The translations under genes were made by a program, and so were the position numbers. Below the pieces are notes generated by a model. That model searched no databases. It worked only from the letters and a program-made list of their open reading frames with translations, and was not told the DNA's origin. Below are positions 7,777 through 15,896 of a stretch of 46,908 bases of DNA, in pieces. Origin of the DNA: Firmicutes bacterium CAG:534. Lineage in GTDB: Bacteria; Bacillota; Clostridia; Lachnospirales; Lachnospiraceae. The stretch is taken from the NCBI GenBank assembly GCA_000436115.1, contig FR894522.1, positions 1 to 46,908 of the forward strand, given 5' to 3'. Each line of letters begins with the position of its first letter. The first letter of the stretch is position 1.

Positions 7777-9690
7777 ATGGAAAAGCTGGTTTTGATCGAT
7801 GGACACAGTATACTGAACAGGGCATTTTACGGAGTGCCTGATCTCAGCAACAGTGCAGGACTGCACACCAATGCTGTTTATGGTTTTTTGAATATCCTGT
7901 TTAAAATTTTAGAAGAGGAACAGCCGGATTATCTGGCGGTTGCCTTTGACGTACATGCGCCCACCTTCCGGCATGAGATTTATCAGGCTTATAAGGGAAC
8001 CAGAAAGCCCATGCCTGAGGAACTGCGGGAGCAGGTTCCGGTGATGAAAGAGGTTTTAAGCGCCATGGGGATCTGCCTGGTGGAAAAAGCTGGCTATGAG
8101 GCGGACGATATTCTGGGAACTCTGGCAAAGCGTGCAGAAAAGGACGGAATGGAGGTCAGTCTTGTTTCCGGAGACCGGGATCTTTTGCAGATTGCAACGG
8201 ATCACATTAAGATCAGGATCCCTAAGACGAAGGGCGGCAAAACAGAGATTGAGGATTATTATGCAGAGGATGTAGAGAAAAGGTATCAGGTTACTCCAGG
8301 GCAGTTTATCGATCTGAAAGCCCTTATGGGAGATACGGCGGACAACATTCCCGGCGTTCCCAAGGTAGGGGAAAAAACAGCCACAGAGCTGCTGCTTCAG
8401 TTTTCTTCTCTTCAAAATTTGTATGAGCATGTGGAGGAGGTTACCAAAAAAGCTGTACGGGAATCTCTGATCCAAAATAAAGAGCTGGCAGATCTTTCCA
8501 AGGTACTTGCCACCATCAATGTGGACAGTCCCATCGAACTTGATTTTGAGAAGGCAAGGGTAAAGGATTTTTACACGGAGGACGCTTATGTCCTGTTTAA
8601 AAAGCTGGAATTTAAAAATCTGCTTTCCCGCTTTGAAAAGGGAGTTTCCAACGAAAAGATCACAGCGGCTTTTAGGAGAATTGACGGGGAAGCTGAAGGA
8701 AAAGCCTTTATGAAGAGGCTTTCAGAGACAGAAGAGGAAATTGGATTTGCACTGATCAAAAAGGAAAAGGAGGAACTTTTGGGGGCTTCCTTTTCCGTAG
8801 CAGGCAGAGAAACCGTGTTTATCGACTGCAGAAAGGAGCTTTCAGAAAAGTGGCTTCTTGATCAGCTTCAGATGCTGGCAGAAGAGCACCGTCTTGCCTG
8901 TGCCAATATAAAGGAAGCTTATTTTGCACTGAAAAGCGAAGCCACAGAGCGTTTTTTTGACATTATCCTGGGGGCCTATCTGCTGAACCCGCTGAAAAAC
9001 GATTATACCACAGAGGATGTGGCAAATGAGCAGCTTGGGCTGATGATACCGGAATATCATCAGGTATTTGGAAAGCTTTCTGTAAATGACGCTCTTATGC
9101 AGAAAGAAAGGGAATTTACGGAATATGCCTGCTTTCTTGCCTATGTGTGTGCAGCGGCAGCGCCTGTTTTAAGAGAAAAGCTTGCAGAACAGGGCATGGA
9201 CAGGCTGATGGAAGAAATAGAAATGCCCTTGACCTATGTGCTCTATGACATGGAAAAGGAAGGAGTGCTTGTAAAGCCGGACGAACTGAAGGCCTATGGA
9301 GAAGCGCTTGCGGGAAGGATCGCGGAGTTAGAGGAAAGCATTTATAAGCAGGCGGGAACAGAGTTTAATATCAATTCCCCCAAACAGCTTGGAGAGATCC
9401 TGTTTGAAAAAATGAGCCTGCCCGGAGGAAAAAAGACAAAGACCGGTTACTCTACAGCAGCGGATGTGCTGGAAAAATTGGCGGAGGAACATCCCATTGT
9501 AGCGGACGTGCTGGAATATCGCGGCCTTGCAAAGCTGAAATCTACCTATGCAGACGGCCTTGCAGCCTATATCGGCGGGGATGATCGTATATCGGCGGGG
9601 ATGATCGGATCCATACGACCTTCCACCAGACCATCACGGCTACGGGGCGGCTCAGTTCTACAGATCCAAACCTTCAGAACATTCCTATGA
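7777..9690 (+). pseudogene. polA: DNA polymerase I, 5' fragment (frameshifted)
   Basis: This part encodes the 5'-3' nuclease and the exonuclease-like domain of Pol I, which repairs gaps and removes primers. The nuclease motifs are intact (VLIDGHSILNRAFYG at the start, YEADDILG, SGDRDLLQI, GDTADNIPGVPKVGEKTA). The 3'-5' exonuclease-like region (about 295-470) lacks clear DEDD carboxylates, as in several Firmicutes enzymes. At 9568-9607 an exact 20-bp tandem duplication shifts the frame; the protein then reads about 28 foreign residues to TGA at 9688-9690, giving 637 instead of about 878 residues and losing the fingers and palm. GAGG before 7777 favours this start over 7750. Confidence 0.92.
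9568..9607 (+). repeat. Exact 20-bp tandem duplication inside polA
   Basis: The unit TATATCGGCGGGGATGATCG at 9568-9587 is repeated without spacer or mismatch at 9588-9607. Deleting one copy restores the reading AYIGGDDRIHTTFHQ, which is the normal polymerase I sequence at this place. The flanks share no microhomology with the unit ends. Confidence 0.97.
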
Positions 9691-10433
9691 GAATGGAGCT
9701 GGGGCGCAAGATCAGAAAGGTCTTTGTGCCAAAGGAAGGGTGTCTTTTCATGGATGCGGATTACTCCCAGATCGAGCTTAGGATTCTGGCGCATATGTCT
9801 GGGGATCAAAGCCTGATAGATGCCTACAGGATGCATGCGGATATCCATAGAACAACAGCTTCCCAGGTGTTTCACATTCCCTTCGATGAGGTGACGGATC
9901 TCCAGAGAAGAAATGCCAAGGCCGTTAATTTTGGAATTGTTTATGGGATCAGCTCCTTTGGCTTAAGCCAGGGGCTGAGCATCAGCAAAAAGGAAGCGGC
10001 ACAGTATATTGACCAGTACTTTGCAACCTATCCGGGCGTAAAGCATTTCCTGGATCAGACCATTGTGGATGCCAAGGAAAAAGGATATGCAGTCACCATG
10101 TATGGCAGGAGAAGACCGGTTCCCGAGCTCAGCTCAAGCAATTTTATGCAGCGCTCCTTTGGTGAAAGAGTGGCAATGAATTCACCGATCCAGGGAACGG
10201 CTGCAGATATTATCAAGATTGCAATGATCAGGGTACACAGAAGGCTTGCCAGGGAAGGACTTCGTTCCAAACTGATCCTGCAGGTGCATGATGAGCTTTT
10301 GATTGAAACAGTCTGCCAGGAACAGGAGCAGGTAAAACGGATCCTGGAAGAGGAAATGGTTCATGCAGCGGAGCTTTCCGTAAAGCTTGAGGTAGATCTG
10401 CACACGGGAGCGGACTGGTACGAGGCAAAATAA
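9687..10433 (+). pseudogene. polA: DNA polymerase I, 3' fragment (polymerase domain)
   Basis: The downstream reading frame carries the polymerase catalytic motifs: motif A (DYSQIELRILAHMSGD), the O-helix motif B (RRNAKAVNFGIVYG) and motif C (QVHDELLIE). Its first ATG (9687) overlaps the TGA that ends the upstream fragment (ATGA), so coupled reinitiation could make a 248-residue piece. That piece would lack the conserved TGRLSS...NLQNIP segment encoded at about 9640-9686, which is read out of frame, so independent polymerase function is unlikely. Treat 7777-10433 as one gene broken by the duplication. coaE begins 4 bases after the stop. Confidence 0.92.
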
Positions 10434-10437
10434 GACA

Positions 10438-11034
10438 ATGAAGATAATTGGAGTGACGGGAGGCGTAGGAAGCGGAAAGTCGGAGCTTCTTGCCTACATA
10501 AAAACAAAATATAACTGCAGGATCCTGATGGCAGACGAAGCAGCGCATAAGGTAAAGGAACCGGGACAGCCATGCTATGATAAGCTGGTCGCCCTGCTTT
10601 CTAAGCAGGTCCTTTCAGAGGATGGGCAGATAGATAAGGCCAAAATGGCACGCATGATCTTTGAAGATGAAACCCTGCGCAGGAAGGTAAATGATCTGAT
10701 CCATCCGGCAGTAAAGGAATATATTCTGTCAGAGCTTCTGGCTGAAAAGGAAAAAGGAGAGGCAGATTTCTTTTTTCTGGAGGCAGCGCTTTTGATAGAA
10801 TGCGGTTATCTGGAGTTTGTGGATCAAATGTGGTATATCTATGCAGACGAGCAGGTGAGGAGAGAACGCTTAAAGCGTGCAAGAGGCTATTCGGATGAAA
10901 AAATCGACGCCATTATGAGGTCGCAGCTTGGAGAAGCGGAATATCGGGCAAACTGCCATACTGTGATCGACAACAGCGGCAGCTTGCAGGAAGCCTATGA
11001 TCAGATTGATAGAAAGTTGGGGGAAATGCTTTAA
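10438..11034 (+). CDS. coaE: Dephospho-CoA kinase
   Basis: CoaE phosphorylates dephospho-CoA in the last step of coenzyme A synthesis. The 198-residue protein has a P-loop (GVTGGVGSGKSE, residues 5-16), the DEAAH acceptor-binding segment and the RRERLKRARGY lid region typical of the family. polA-coaE adjacency is common in Firmicutes. The start lies 4 bases after the polA stop with only a weak GAGG further up, suggesting translational coupling to polA. Its TAA overlaps the next start by one base. Confidence 0.93.
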   Translation: MKIIGVTGGVGSGKSELLAYIKTKYNCRILMADEAAHKVKEPGQPCYDKLVALLSKQVLSEDGQIDKAKMARMIFEDETLRRKVNDLIHPAVKEYILSELLAEKEKGEADFFFLEAALLIECGYLEFVDQMWYIYADEQVRRERLKRARGYSDEKIDAIMRSQLGEAEYRANCHTVIDNSGSLQEAYDQIDRKLGEML

Positions 11035-13130
11035 TGGAAGACGCAAAGTATACGGGACAGCTTGTATTCGGACTTGACATCGGAACCAGAAGTATTGTGG
11101 GAACCGTGGGCTACAAAAAGGGAGATCAGTTTATTGTGACCGCTCAAAGGAGCAAGGAGCATGAGACCAGAGCCATGCTGGACGGGCAGATCCATGACAT
11201 CCAAAAGGTAGGAGAAACCATAGCGGAAGTAAAGGAACAGCTTGAGGCGGCAATCGGCCGTAAGCTTAAAGAGGTCTGCATTGCAGCGGCAGGCCGTGTG
11301 CTCCGAACAGTGACCACCCATATAGAATATCCCTTTACCGGGGAAAACGAGGTTGACAGGGAGGATATTTATGCCCTGATTGCTGCCGGTGTGGAGCAGG
11401 CGTATCAGGATTTTCTGAAGGAACAGACCGGCGAAGAGATCCGGTTTTACTGTGTAGGGCATTCTGTTGTCCGCTATTATTTAAACGGGTATCCTATGGG
11501 AAATCTGGAAGGGCATAAGGCCAGAACCATAGGAGTGGATCTGATCGCAACCTTTTTGCCGGAGGATGTAGTAGACGGCCTTTATAAAGCAGTGGAAATA
11601 GCAGGACTTGAGGTGGGAAGCCTGACCTTAGAGCCTATTGCGGCAATTCAGCTTGCAATACCGGAGCGTTTTCGGATGCTGAATATTGCGCTTCTGGATG
11701 TGGGGGCCGGCACCACCGATATCTCCATTACCAATGACGGCTGTATCCTTGCCTATGGCATGATCCCCATGGCAGGAGATATTTTGACAGAGACCATTGC
11801 AAAGCACTGTCTGGTAGATTTTGCCACTGCAGAAATGATCAAGCGAAGCGCAGGCTGCCAGGAGGAGATCTCCTATATGGACATTATGCTGCTTCCACAG
11901 ACGATCACCGCAGAGGAAGTAAAAAAGATCACCGCAGACATCATAGAAGATATGGCACAGCAGGCATCAGACAGGATCCTGGAGCTGAACGGAGGAAAGC
12001 CCGTCAGCGCAGTGTTTGTAGTAGGCGGAGGCGGCAAGATCCCGGGCTACACGGAGGCCATTGCGGAAAAACTGGGGATTGCCAAGGAACGTGTGGCACT
12101 GCGGGGAGAAGAGGTTATGCAGCAGATCATCTTTGAAGAGGAGATCAAGAAGGACAGCCTTCTGGTTACTCCTGTGGGTATCTGCCTTAACTTTTACGAA
12201 CAGAGCAATAACTTTATATTTGTAAACTTTAATGGAGAGAGATTAAAGATCTATGACAACAATAAACTGACCATCGGGGATGCTGCAATGCAGATCCAGT
12301 TCCCCAATGACGGTCTTTTCCCCAAGCGCGGAAAAGAGCTTCACTATACCCTGAACGGAACCTCAAAGATGGCAAGAGGGCAGCTTGGCGAAGCGGCAGT
12401 GATCACCTTAAACGGGGAAGCGGCAGATATCCATACGCTGATCCATGCAAATGATCTGATCTGTGTAAAGGAATCCACCATGGGAGAAGCAGCAAAGCTG
12501 ACCATTTCTGAATTGTCGGAAGCAAGGGATATTTTGAATGTAAATGTAAATGGCAGGAAGGTTCAGGTGCCGCGGTTTGCCAGCGTAAACGGAAACCTGC
12601 AGTCCGGCTATTATGAAATTCAGGACGGAGATGAAATTACGTTTCTGGATTACTACACGGTGGCCCAGGTGGCAGAATTTATGGATGTGGTGTTAGATCC
12701 CCATATCAATCTGTATGTAAACAATGCCCTGGCAGATCTGGACACGCCTGTTTATGAGAATTTTTCACTGATCTGGAAAATGGAAGAGGAAGAGAGGATG
12801 CCGGAAGCAGAGCTGGAAAAGGAGGCTGCAGGATCGGAGCCTGACCCGGAAAAAGCTTCCCCAAAGGAAGAAGATGCAGATCACGAAAAGCAGGCACAGG
12901 ACGCATCCGAAGAAAAGACGGTAAGGCAGGTTCATGTACTGGTAAACAAAAAACCTGTTGTACTTGACGGAAAATGGAGTTATGTTTATGTAGATGTGTT
13001 TGACCAGATCGAGTTTGACAGGACAAGACCCAGAGGAAAGGGGATTGTCACAACCTTAAACGGCAGGCCTGCGCAATATATGGAGCCTATTACAGATGGG
13101 GATGTGATCGAGATCTACTGGCAGGAATAG
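11034..13130 (+). CDS. FtsA-like actin-fold ATPase with extended C-terminal domains
   Basis: A 698-residue protein whose first about 390 residues have the actin/FtsA/PilM fold: phosphate-1 loop GLDIGTRSIVG, phosphate-2 loop LLDVGAGTTDIS and adenosine loop VVGGGGKIPGY. Unlike FtsA (about 420 residues) it continues with two or more small repeated units at about 480-560 and 625-698 that read like beta-grasp folds (NGRKVQVP...QDGDEITFLDYY and NKKPVVLDG...ITDGDVIEIYW), separated by an acidic linker near 580-625. Clostridial genomes carry long FtsA-domain proteins of unclear role in division or envelope assembly. It overlaps coaE by one base (TAATG). It lacks an obvious C-terminal amphipathic membrane helix of true FtsA. 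Confidence 0.8.
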   Translation: MEDAKYTGQLVFGLDIGTRSIVGTVGYKKGDQFIVTAQRSKEHETRAMLDGQIHDIQKVGETIAEVKEQLEAAIGRKLKEVCIAAAGRVLRTVTTHIEYPFTGENEVDREDIYALIAAGVEQAYQDFLKEQTGEEIRFYCVGHSVVRYYLNGYPMGNLEGHKARTIGVDLIATFLPEDVVDGLYKAVEIAGLEVGSLTLEPIAAIQLAIPERFRMLNIALLDVGAGTTDISITNDGCILAYGMIPMAGDILTETIAKHCLVDFATAEMIKRSAGCQEEISYMDIMLLPQTITAEEVKKITADIIEDMAQQASDRILELNGGKPVSAVFVVGGGGKIPGYTEAIAEKLGIAKERVALRGEEVMQQIIFEEEIKKDSLLVTPVGICLNFYEQSNNFIFVNFNGERLKIYDNNKLTIGDAAMQIQFPNDGLFPKRGKELHYTLNGTSKMARGQLGEAAVITLNGEAADIHTLIHANDLICVKESTMGEAAKLTISELSEARDILNVNVNGRKVQVPRFASVNGNLQSGYYEIQDGDEITFLDYYTVAQVAEFMDVVLDPHINLYVNNALADLDTPVYENFSLIWKMEEEERMPEAELEKEAAGSEPDPEKASPKEEDADHEKQAQDASEEKTVRQVHVLVNKKPVVLDGKWSYVYVDVFDQIEFDRTRPRGKGIVTTLNGRPAQYMEPITDGDVIEIYWQE

Positions 13131-13166
13131 AGCGCGGGCTTAAGAGAAACAGAAACGAGGAGAAAG

Positions 13167-13997
13167 ATGAGACTTTGCAGTATTGCCAGCGGAAGCAGCG
13201 GAAACTGTATCTATGTTGGCTCTGATACCACCCATCTTCTGATCGATGTGGGGATCAGCGGAAAACGGACGGAAGCAGGTTTAAAAGTGCTTGACCTGTC
13301 CATGAGAGATATTGACGGGATCTTTATCACTCATGAGCATACAGATCATATTGCAGGACTTGGGATTCTTGCAAGAAAGTATGAGGTGCCTATTTATGCC
13401 ACAAACGGTACCATTGAGGCAATACAAAATGCCTCCGGCATAGGTGAGATCCCCAGGGAACTGTTCTGTCCGGTAAAGGCGGAAGAAAAGGTGACGATAA
13501 AGGATCTTGTGTGCAACCCCATGAGGATTTCCCATGACGCCGCAGAACCGGTGGCATACCGGATCTCACACGGAAAGCAGAAGCTTGCGGTGGTCACAGA
13601 TCTGGGCACTTACAATGATTATACGGTGGAATGCCTGAAAGGGATGGACGCCCTTTTGCTGGAAGCAAACCATGACGTCAATATGCTGCAGGTAGGGCCA
13701 TATCCCTATCGGTTAAAGCAGAGGATCTTAGGCGACCGGGGGCATCTTTCCAATGAACGTGCAGGGCAGCTCCTTTGCAGTCTTTTGCATGATGGGCTGC
13801 AGGCAGTGGTGCTTGGGCATCTCAGCAAGGAAAATAACCTGCCGGAGCTTGCCTATGAGGCGGTACGGGTAGAGGTTACCATGGCGAAAACAGAGTCAGA
13901 GCAGAAAGAAGGCCGTTCCTGCGATATGAAGGCTACTGATTTTCCCATGTATGTGGCAGAAAGAGGCCAGGTTTCACCGGTCATCCATATTGCATAA
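13167..13997 (+). CDS. MBL-fold metallo-hydrolase, WalJ/YycJ-like
   Basis: A 276-residue metallo-beta-lactamase-fold hydrolase. The dinuclear metal motif is complete: His56, His58, Asp60 and His61 in THEHTDHIAGL, with later ligands in SHDAAEP, the Asp of VVTDLG and GHLSKEN. It begins with LCSIASGSSGNC, the signature of the YycJ/WalJ group, which is linked to cell-wall and DNA-repair phenotypes in Bacillus; the substrate is not settled. GAGGAG lies upstream, and it is the last gene of a probable polA-coaE-ftsA-like-walJ run. Confidence 0.85.
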   Translation: MRLCSIASGSSGNCIYVGSDTTHLLIDVGISGKRTEAGLKVLDLSMRDIDGIFITHEHTDHIAGLGILARKYEVPIYATNGTIEAIQNASGIGEIPRELFCPVKAEEKVTIKDLVCNPMRISHDAAEPVAYRISHGKQKLAVVTDLGTYNDYTVECLKGMDALLLEANHDVNMLQVGPYPYRLKQRILGDRGHLSNERAGQLLCSLLHDGLQAVVLGHLSKENNLPELAYEAVRVEVTMAKTESEQKEGRSCDMKATDFPMYVAERGQVSPVIHIA

Positions 13998-14034
13998 AAC
14001 GCTCACATAAGAAAACAAAAAGAGGAGAGAGATT

Positions 14035-14307
14035 ATGAACAAAACAATTATTACCGTAGTAGGAAAGGATACCGTTGGGATCATTGCCAGGGTTTGTACC
14101 TATCTGGCAGAAAATAAGATCAATATCCTGGATATTTCCCAGACCATTGTACAGGAATATTTTAATATGATGATGATCGTGGATACTAATCAGATGGATA
14201 AGCATTTTGGACAGATGGCAGATGAACTGGAAACATTAGGCGGAGAGATCGGCGTGGATATTAAATGCCAAAAGGAAGAGATCTTTGACAAGATGCACAG
14301 AATATAA
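14035..14307 (+). CDS. ACT domain protein (UPF0237)
   Basis: A 90-residue single ACT domain (TIITVVGKDTVGIIARVCTYLAENKINILDI), similar in layout to half of GcvR. ACT domains bind amino acids and regulate partner proteins. GAGGAGAGAG gives a strong ribosome-binding site. It is followed after 18 bases by the PFL-like UPF0210 protein, a pair conserved in many bacteria, so it probably regulates or senses for that partner. No catalytic residues are expected. Confidence 0.9.
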   Translation: MNKTIITVVGKDTVGIIARVCTYLAENKINILDISQTIVQEYFNMMMIVDTNQMDKHFGQMADELETLGGEIGVDIKCQKEEIFDKMHRI

Positions 14308-14325
14308 TGCCGGAGGAAGAAAAGC

Positions 14326-15690
14326 ATGATCAACTTATTTGAAGTGGTAGAAACCAACGAAATGATCACCAAGGAAAATCTGGATGTGAGAACCATTACC
14401 CTTGGGATCAGCCTTTTGGATTGCATTGATTCTGATCTGCAAAGGTTAAATCAAAAGATCTACGATAAAATATATGAGGCGGCAAAGGATCTGGTAAGCA
14501 CCGGAGAAGAAATATCAAGGGAATTCGGGATCCCCATTGTCAATAAGAGGATTTCCGTTACGCCCATAGCGCTGATCGGAGGCGCAGCCTGCAAAAGTAT
14601 TGAGGACTTTGCTTCCATTGCAAAGACCTTGGACCGGGTGGCACATCAGGTAGGGGTAAACTTTATCGGCGGCTATTCCGCACTTGTCAGCAAGGGAATG
14701 ACAAAGGCGGATGAACTTTTAATCAAATCAATTCCCCTGGCCCTTTCACAGACAGAAAGAGTTTGCAGTTCCGTGAACCTGGGCTCTACCAAAACCGGTA
14801 TTAACATGGACGCTGTGAAGCTGATGGGAAGTATTATCAAGGAAACGGCAGAATATACCAAGGAACAGGATTCCCTGGGCTGTGCCAAGCTTGTGGTATT
14901 CTGCAATGCGCCGGATGATAATCCCTTTATGGCAGGAGCGTTCCATGGAGTGACGGAAGCTGACAAGATCATCAATGTAGGTGTCAGCGGTCCAGGGGTT
15001 GTAAAGACGGCTCTTAGTAAGGTCAGAGGCCAGAACTTTGAGGTGCTTTGCGAGACCATTAAAAAGACGGCTTTTAAAGTGACCCGTGTAGGCCAGCTTG
15101 TTGCACAGGAAGCATCGAAACGCTTGAACGTTCCCTTCGGGATCGTGGATCTGTCTCTGGCTCCCACGCCGGCCATTGGAGACAGCGTAGCCGATATTTT
15201 GTGTGAGATCGGCCTGGAATATGCAGGAGCGCCGGGAACAACCGCAGCGCTGGCTCTTTTAAATGACCAGGTGAAGAAGGGCGGCGTCATGGCCTCCTCT
15301 TATGTAGGCGGATTAAGCGGAGCCTTTATTCCGGTCAGTGAGGATCAGGGAATGATTAACGCAGTGGAAGCCGGAGCGCTTACCCTGGAAAAGCTGGAGG
15401 CGATGACCTGTGTGTGCTCGGTTGGCCTTGATATGATCGCCATTCCGGGAGAGACAAAGGACACTACCATATCCGGCATTATTGCAGACGAGATGGCCAT
15501 TGGCATGGTCAATCAGAAAACAACAGCCGTCCGGATTATTCCGGTCATCGGAAAGGGTGTGGGAGAGACTGTTGAGTTTGGCGGCCTTTTGGGATATGCC
15601 CCTATCATGCCGGTAAATCCTTTTTCCTGTGACGCATTTATTAACAGAGGGGGAAGAATTCCTGCCCCTATCCATAGCTTTAAAAATTAA
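14326..15690 (+). CDS. PFL-like family protein (UPF0210)
   Basis: A 454-residue protein of the UPF0210 family, related in fold to pyruvate formate-lyase but without a known reaction. It starts with the family-typical ETNEMITKENLDVRTITLGI segment (14344 on) and has a glycine-rich region at VGVNFIGGYSALV and a C-terminal segment ending in the RGGRIPAPIHS tail. I do not see a glycyl-radical loop of the canonical RVSGY kind, so it should not be called formate acetyltransferase. GGAGGAAG lies upstream and it forms an operon with the ACT protein. Confidence 0.9.
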   Translation: MINLFEVVETNEMITKENLDVRTITLGISLLDCIDSDLQRLNQKIYDKIYEAAKDLVSTGEEISREFGIPIVNKRISVTPIALIGGAACKSIEDFASIAKTLDRVAHQVGVNFIGGYSALVSKGMTKADELLIKSIPLALSQTERVCSSVNLGSTKTGINMDAVKLMGSIIKETAEYTKEQDSLGCAKLVVFCNAPDDNPFMAGAFHGVTEADKIINVGVSGPGVVKTALSKVRGQNFEVLCETIKKTAFKVTRVGQLVAQEASKRLNVPFGIVDLSLAPTPAIGDSVADILCEIGLEYAGAPGTTAALALLNDQVKKGGVMASSYVGGLSGAFIPVSEDQGMINAVEAGALTLEKLEAMTCVCSVGLDMIAIPGETKDTTISGIIADEMAIGMVNQKTTAVRIIPVIGKGVGETVEFGGLLGYAPIMPVNPFSCDAFINRGGRIPAPIHSFKN

Positions 15691-15717
15691 AAGTCAAACA
15701 GCATAGGTACGAAAGAG

Positions 15718-15773
15718 AGCCTTTCTGTCAAGGTCATTATGGGAAGATGACTTTGGCGGAAAGGCTTATTTTT
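15718..15773 (+). terminator. Rho-independent terminator after the ACT/PFL pair
   Basis: A long hairpin: outer arms AGCCTTTC (15718-15725) and GAAAGGCT (15759-15766), with an imperfect inner stem pairing about 15726-15738 to 15746-15758, then a T-rich tail to 15773. Confidence 0.75.
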
Positions 15774-15810
15774 GCAGAGGATATTAGTAAAAAATTAAGA
15801 TTTAACGCCA

Positions 15811-15839
15811 TTGTTTCTTATATCGCTGTATGCTATAGT
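15811..15839 (+). promoter_or_regulatory. Promoter for the transport cluster
   Basis: TTGTTT (15811-15816), 17 bp, TATAGT (15834-15839), located between the terminator above and the lipoprotein start at 15897. No clear operator or riboswitch was seen in the short leader. Confidence 0.6.
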
Positions 15840-15896
15840 TTGTATAGAGCTTTTATGAAAGTACAAAATGGGGGAATATACCGGAACGGAGAGAGC

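Noticed and set aside
9568..9690. Programmed ribosomal frameshift in polA
   Set aside because: No slippery heptamer or downstream structure is needed: the frame change coincides exactly with an added 20-bp repeat copy, and deleting one copy restores the normal protein.
14673..15290. Minus-strand 205-residue frame opposite the PFL-like gene
   Set aside because: The plus-strand gene is a conserved family with a good ribosome-binding site; the antisense frame shows no recognisable domain.
15747..15896. N-terminal extension of the first binding lipoprotein
   Set aside because: The extension overlaps a terminator hairpin and the promoter, has no ribosome-binding site, and would hide the lipoprotein signal peptide.
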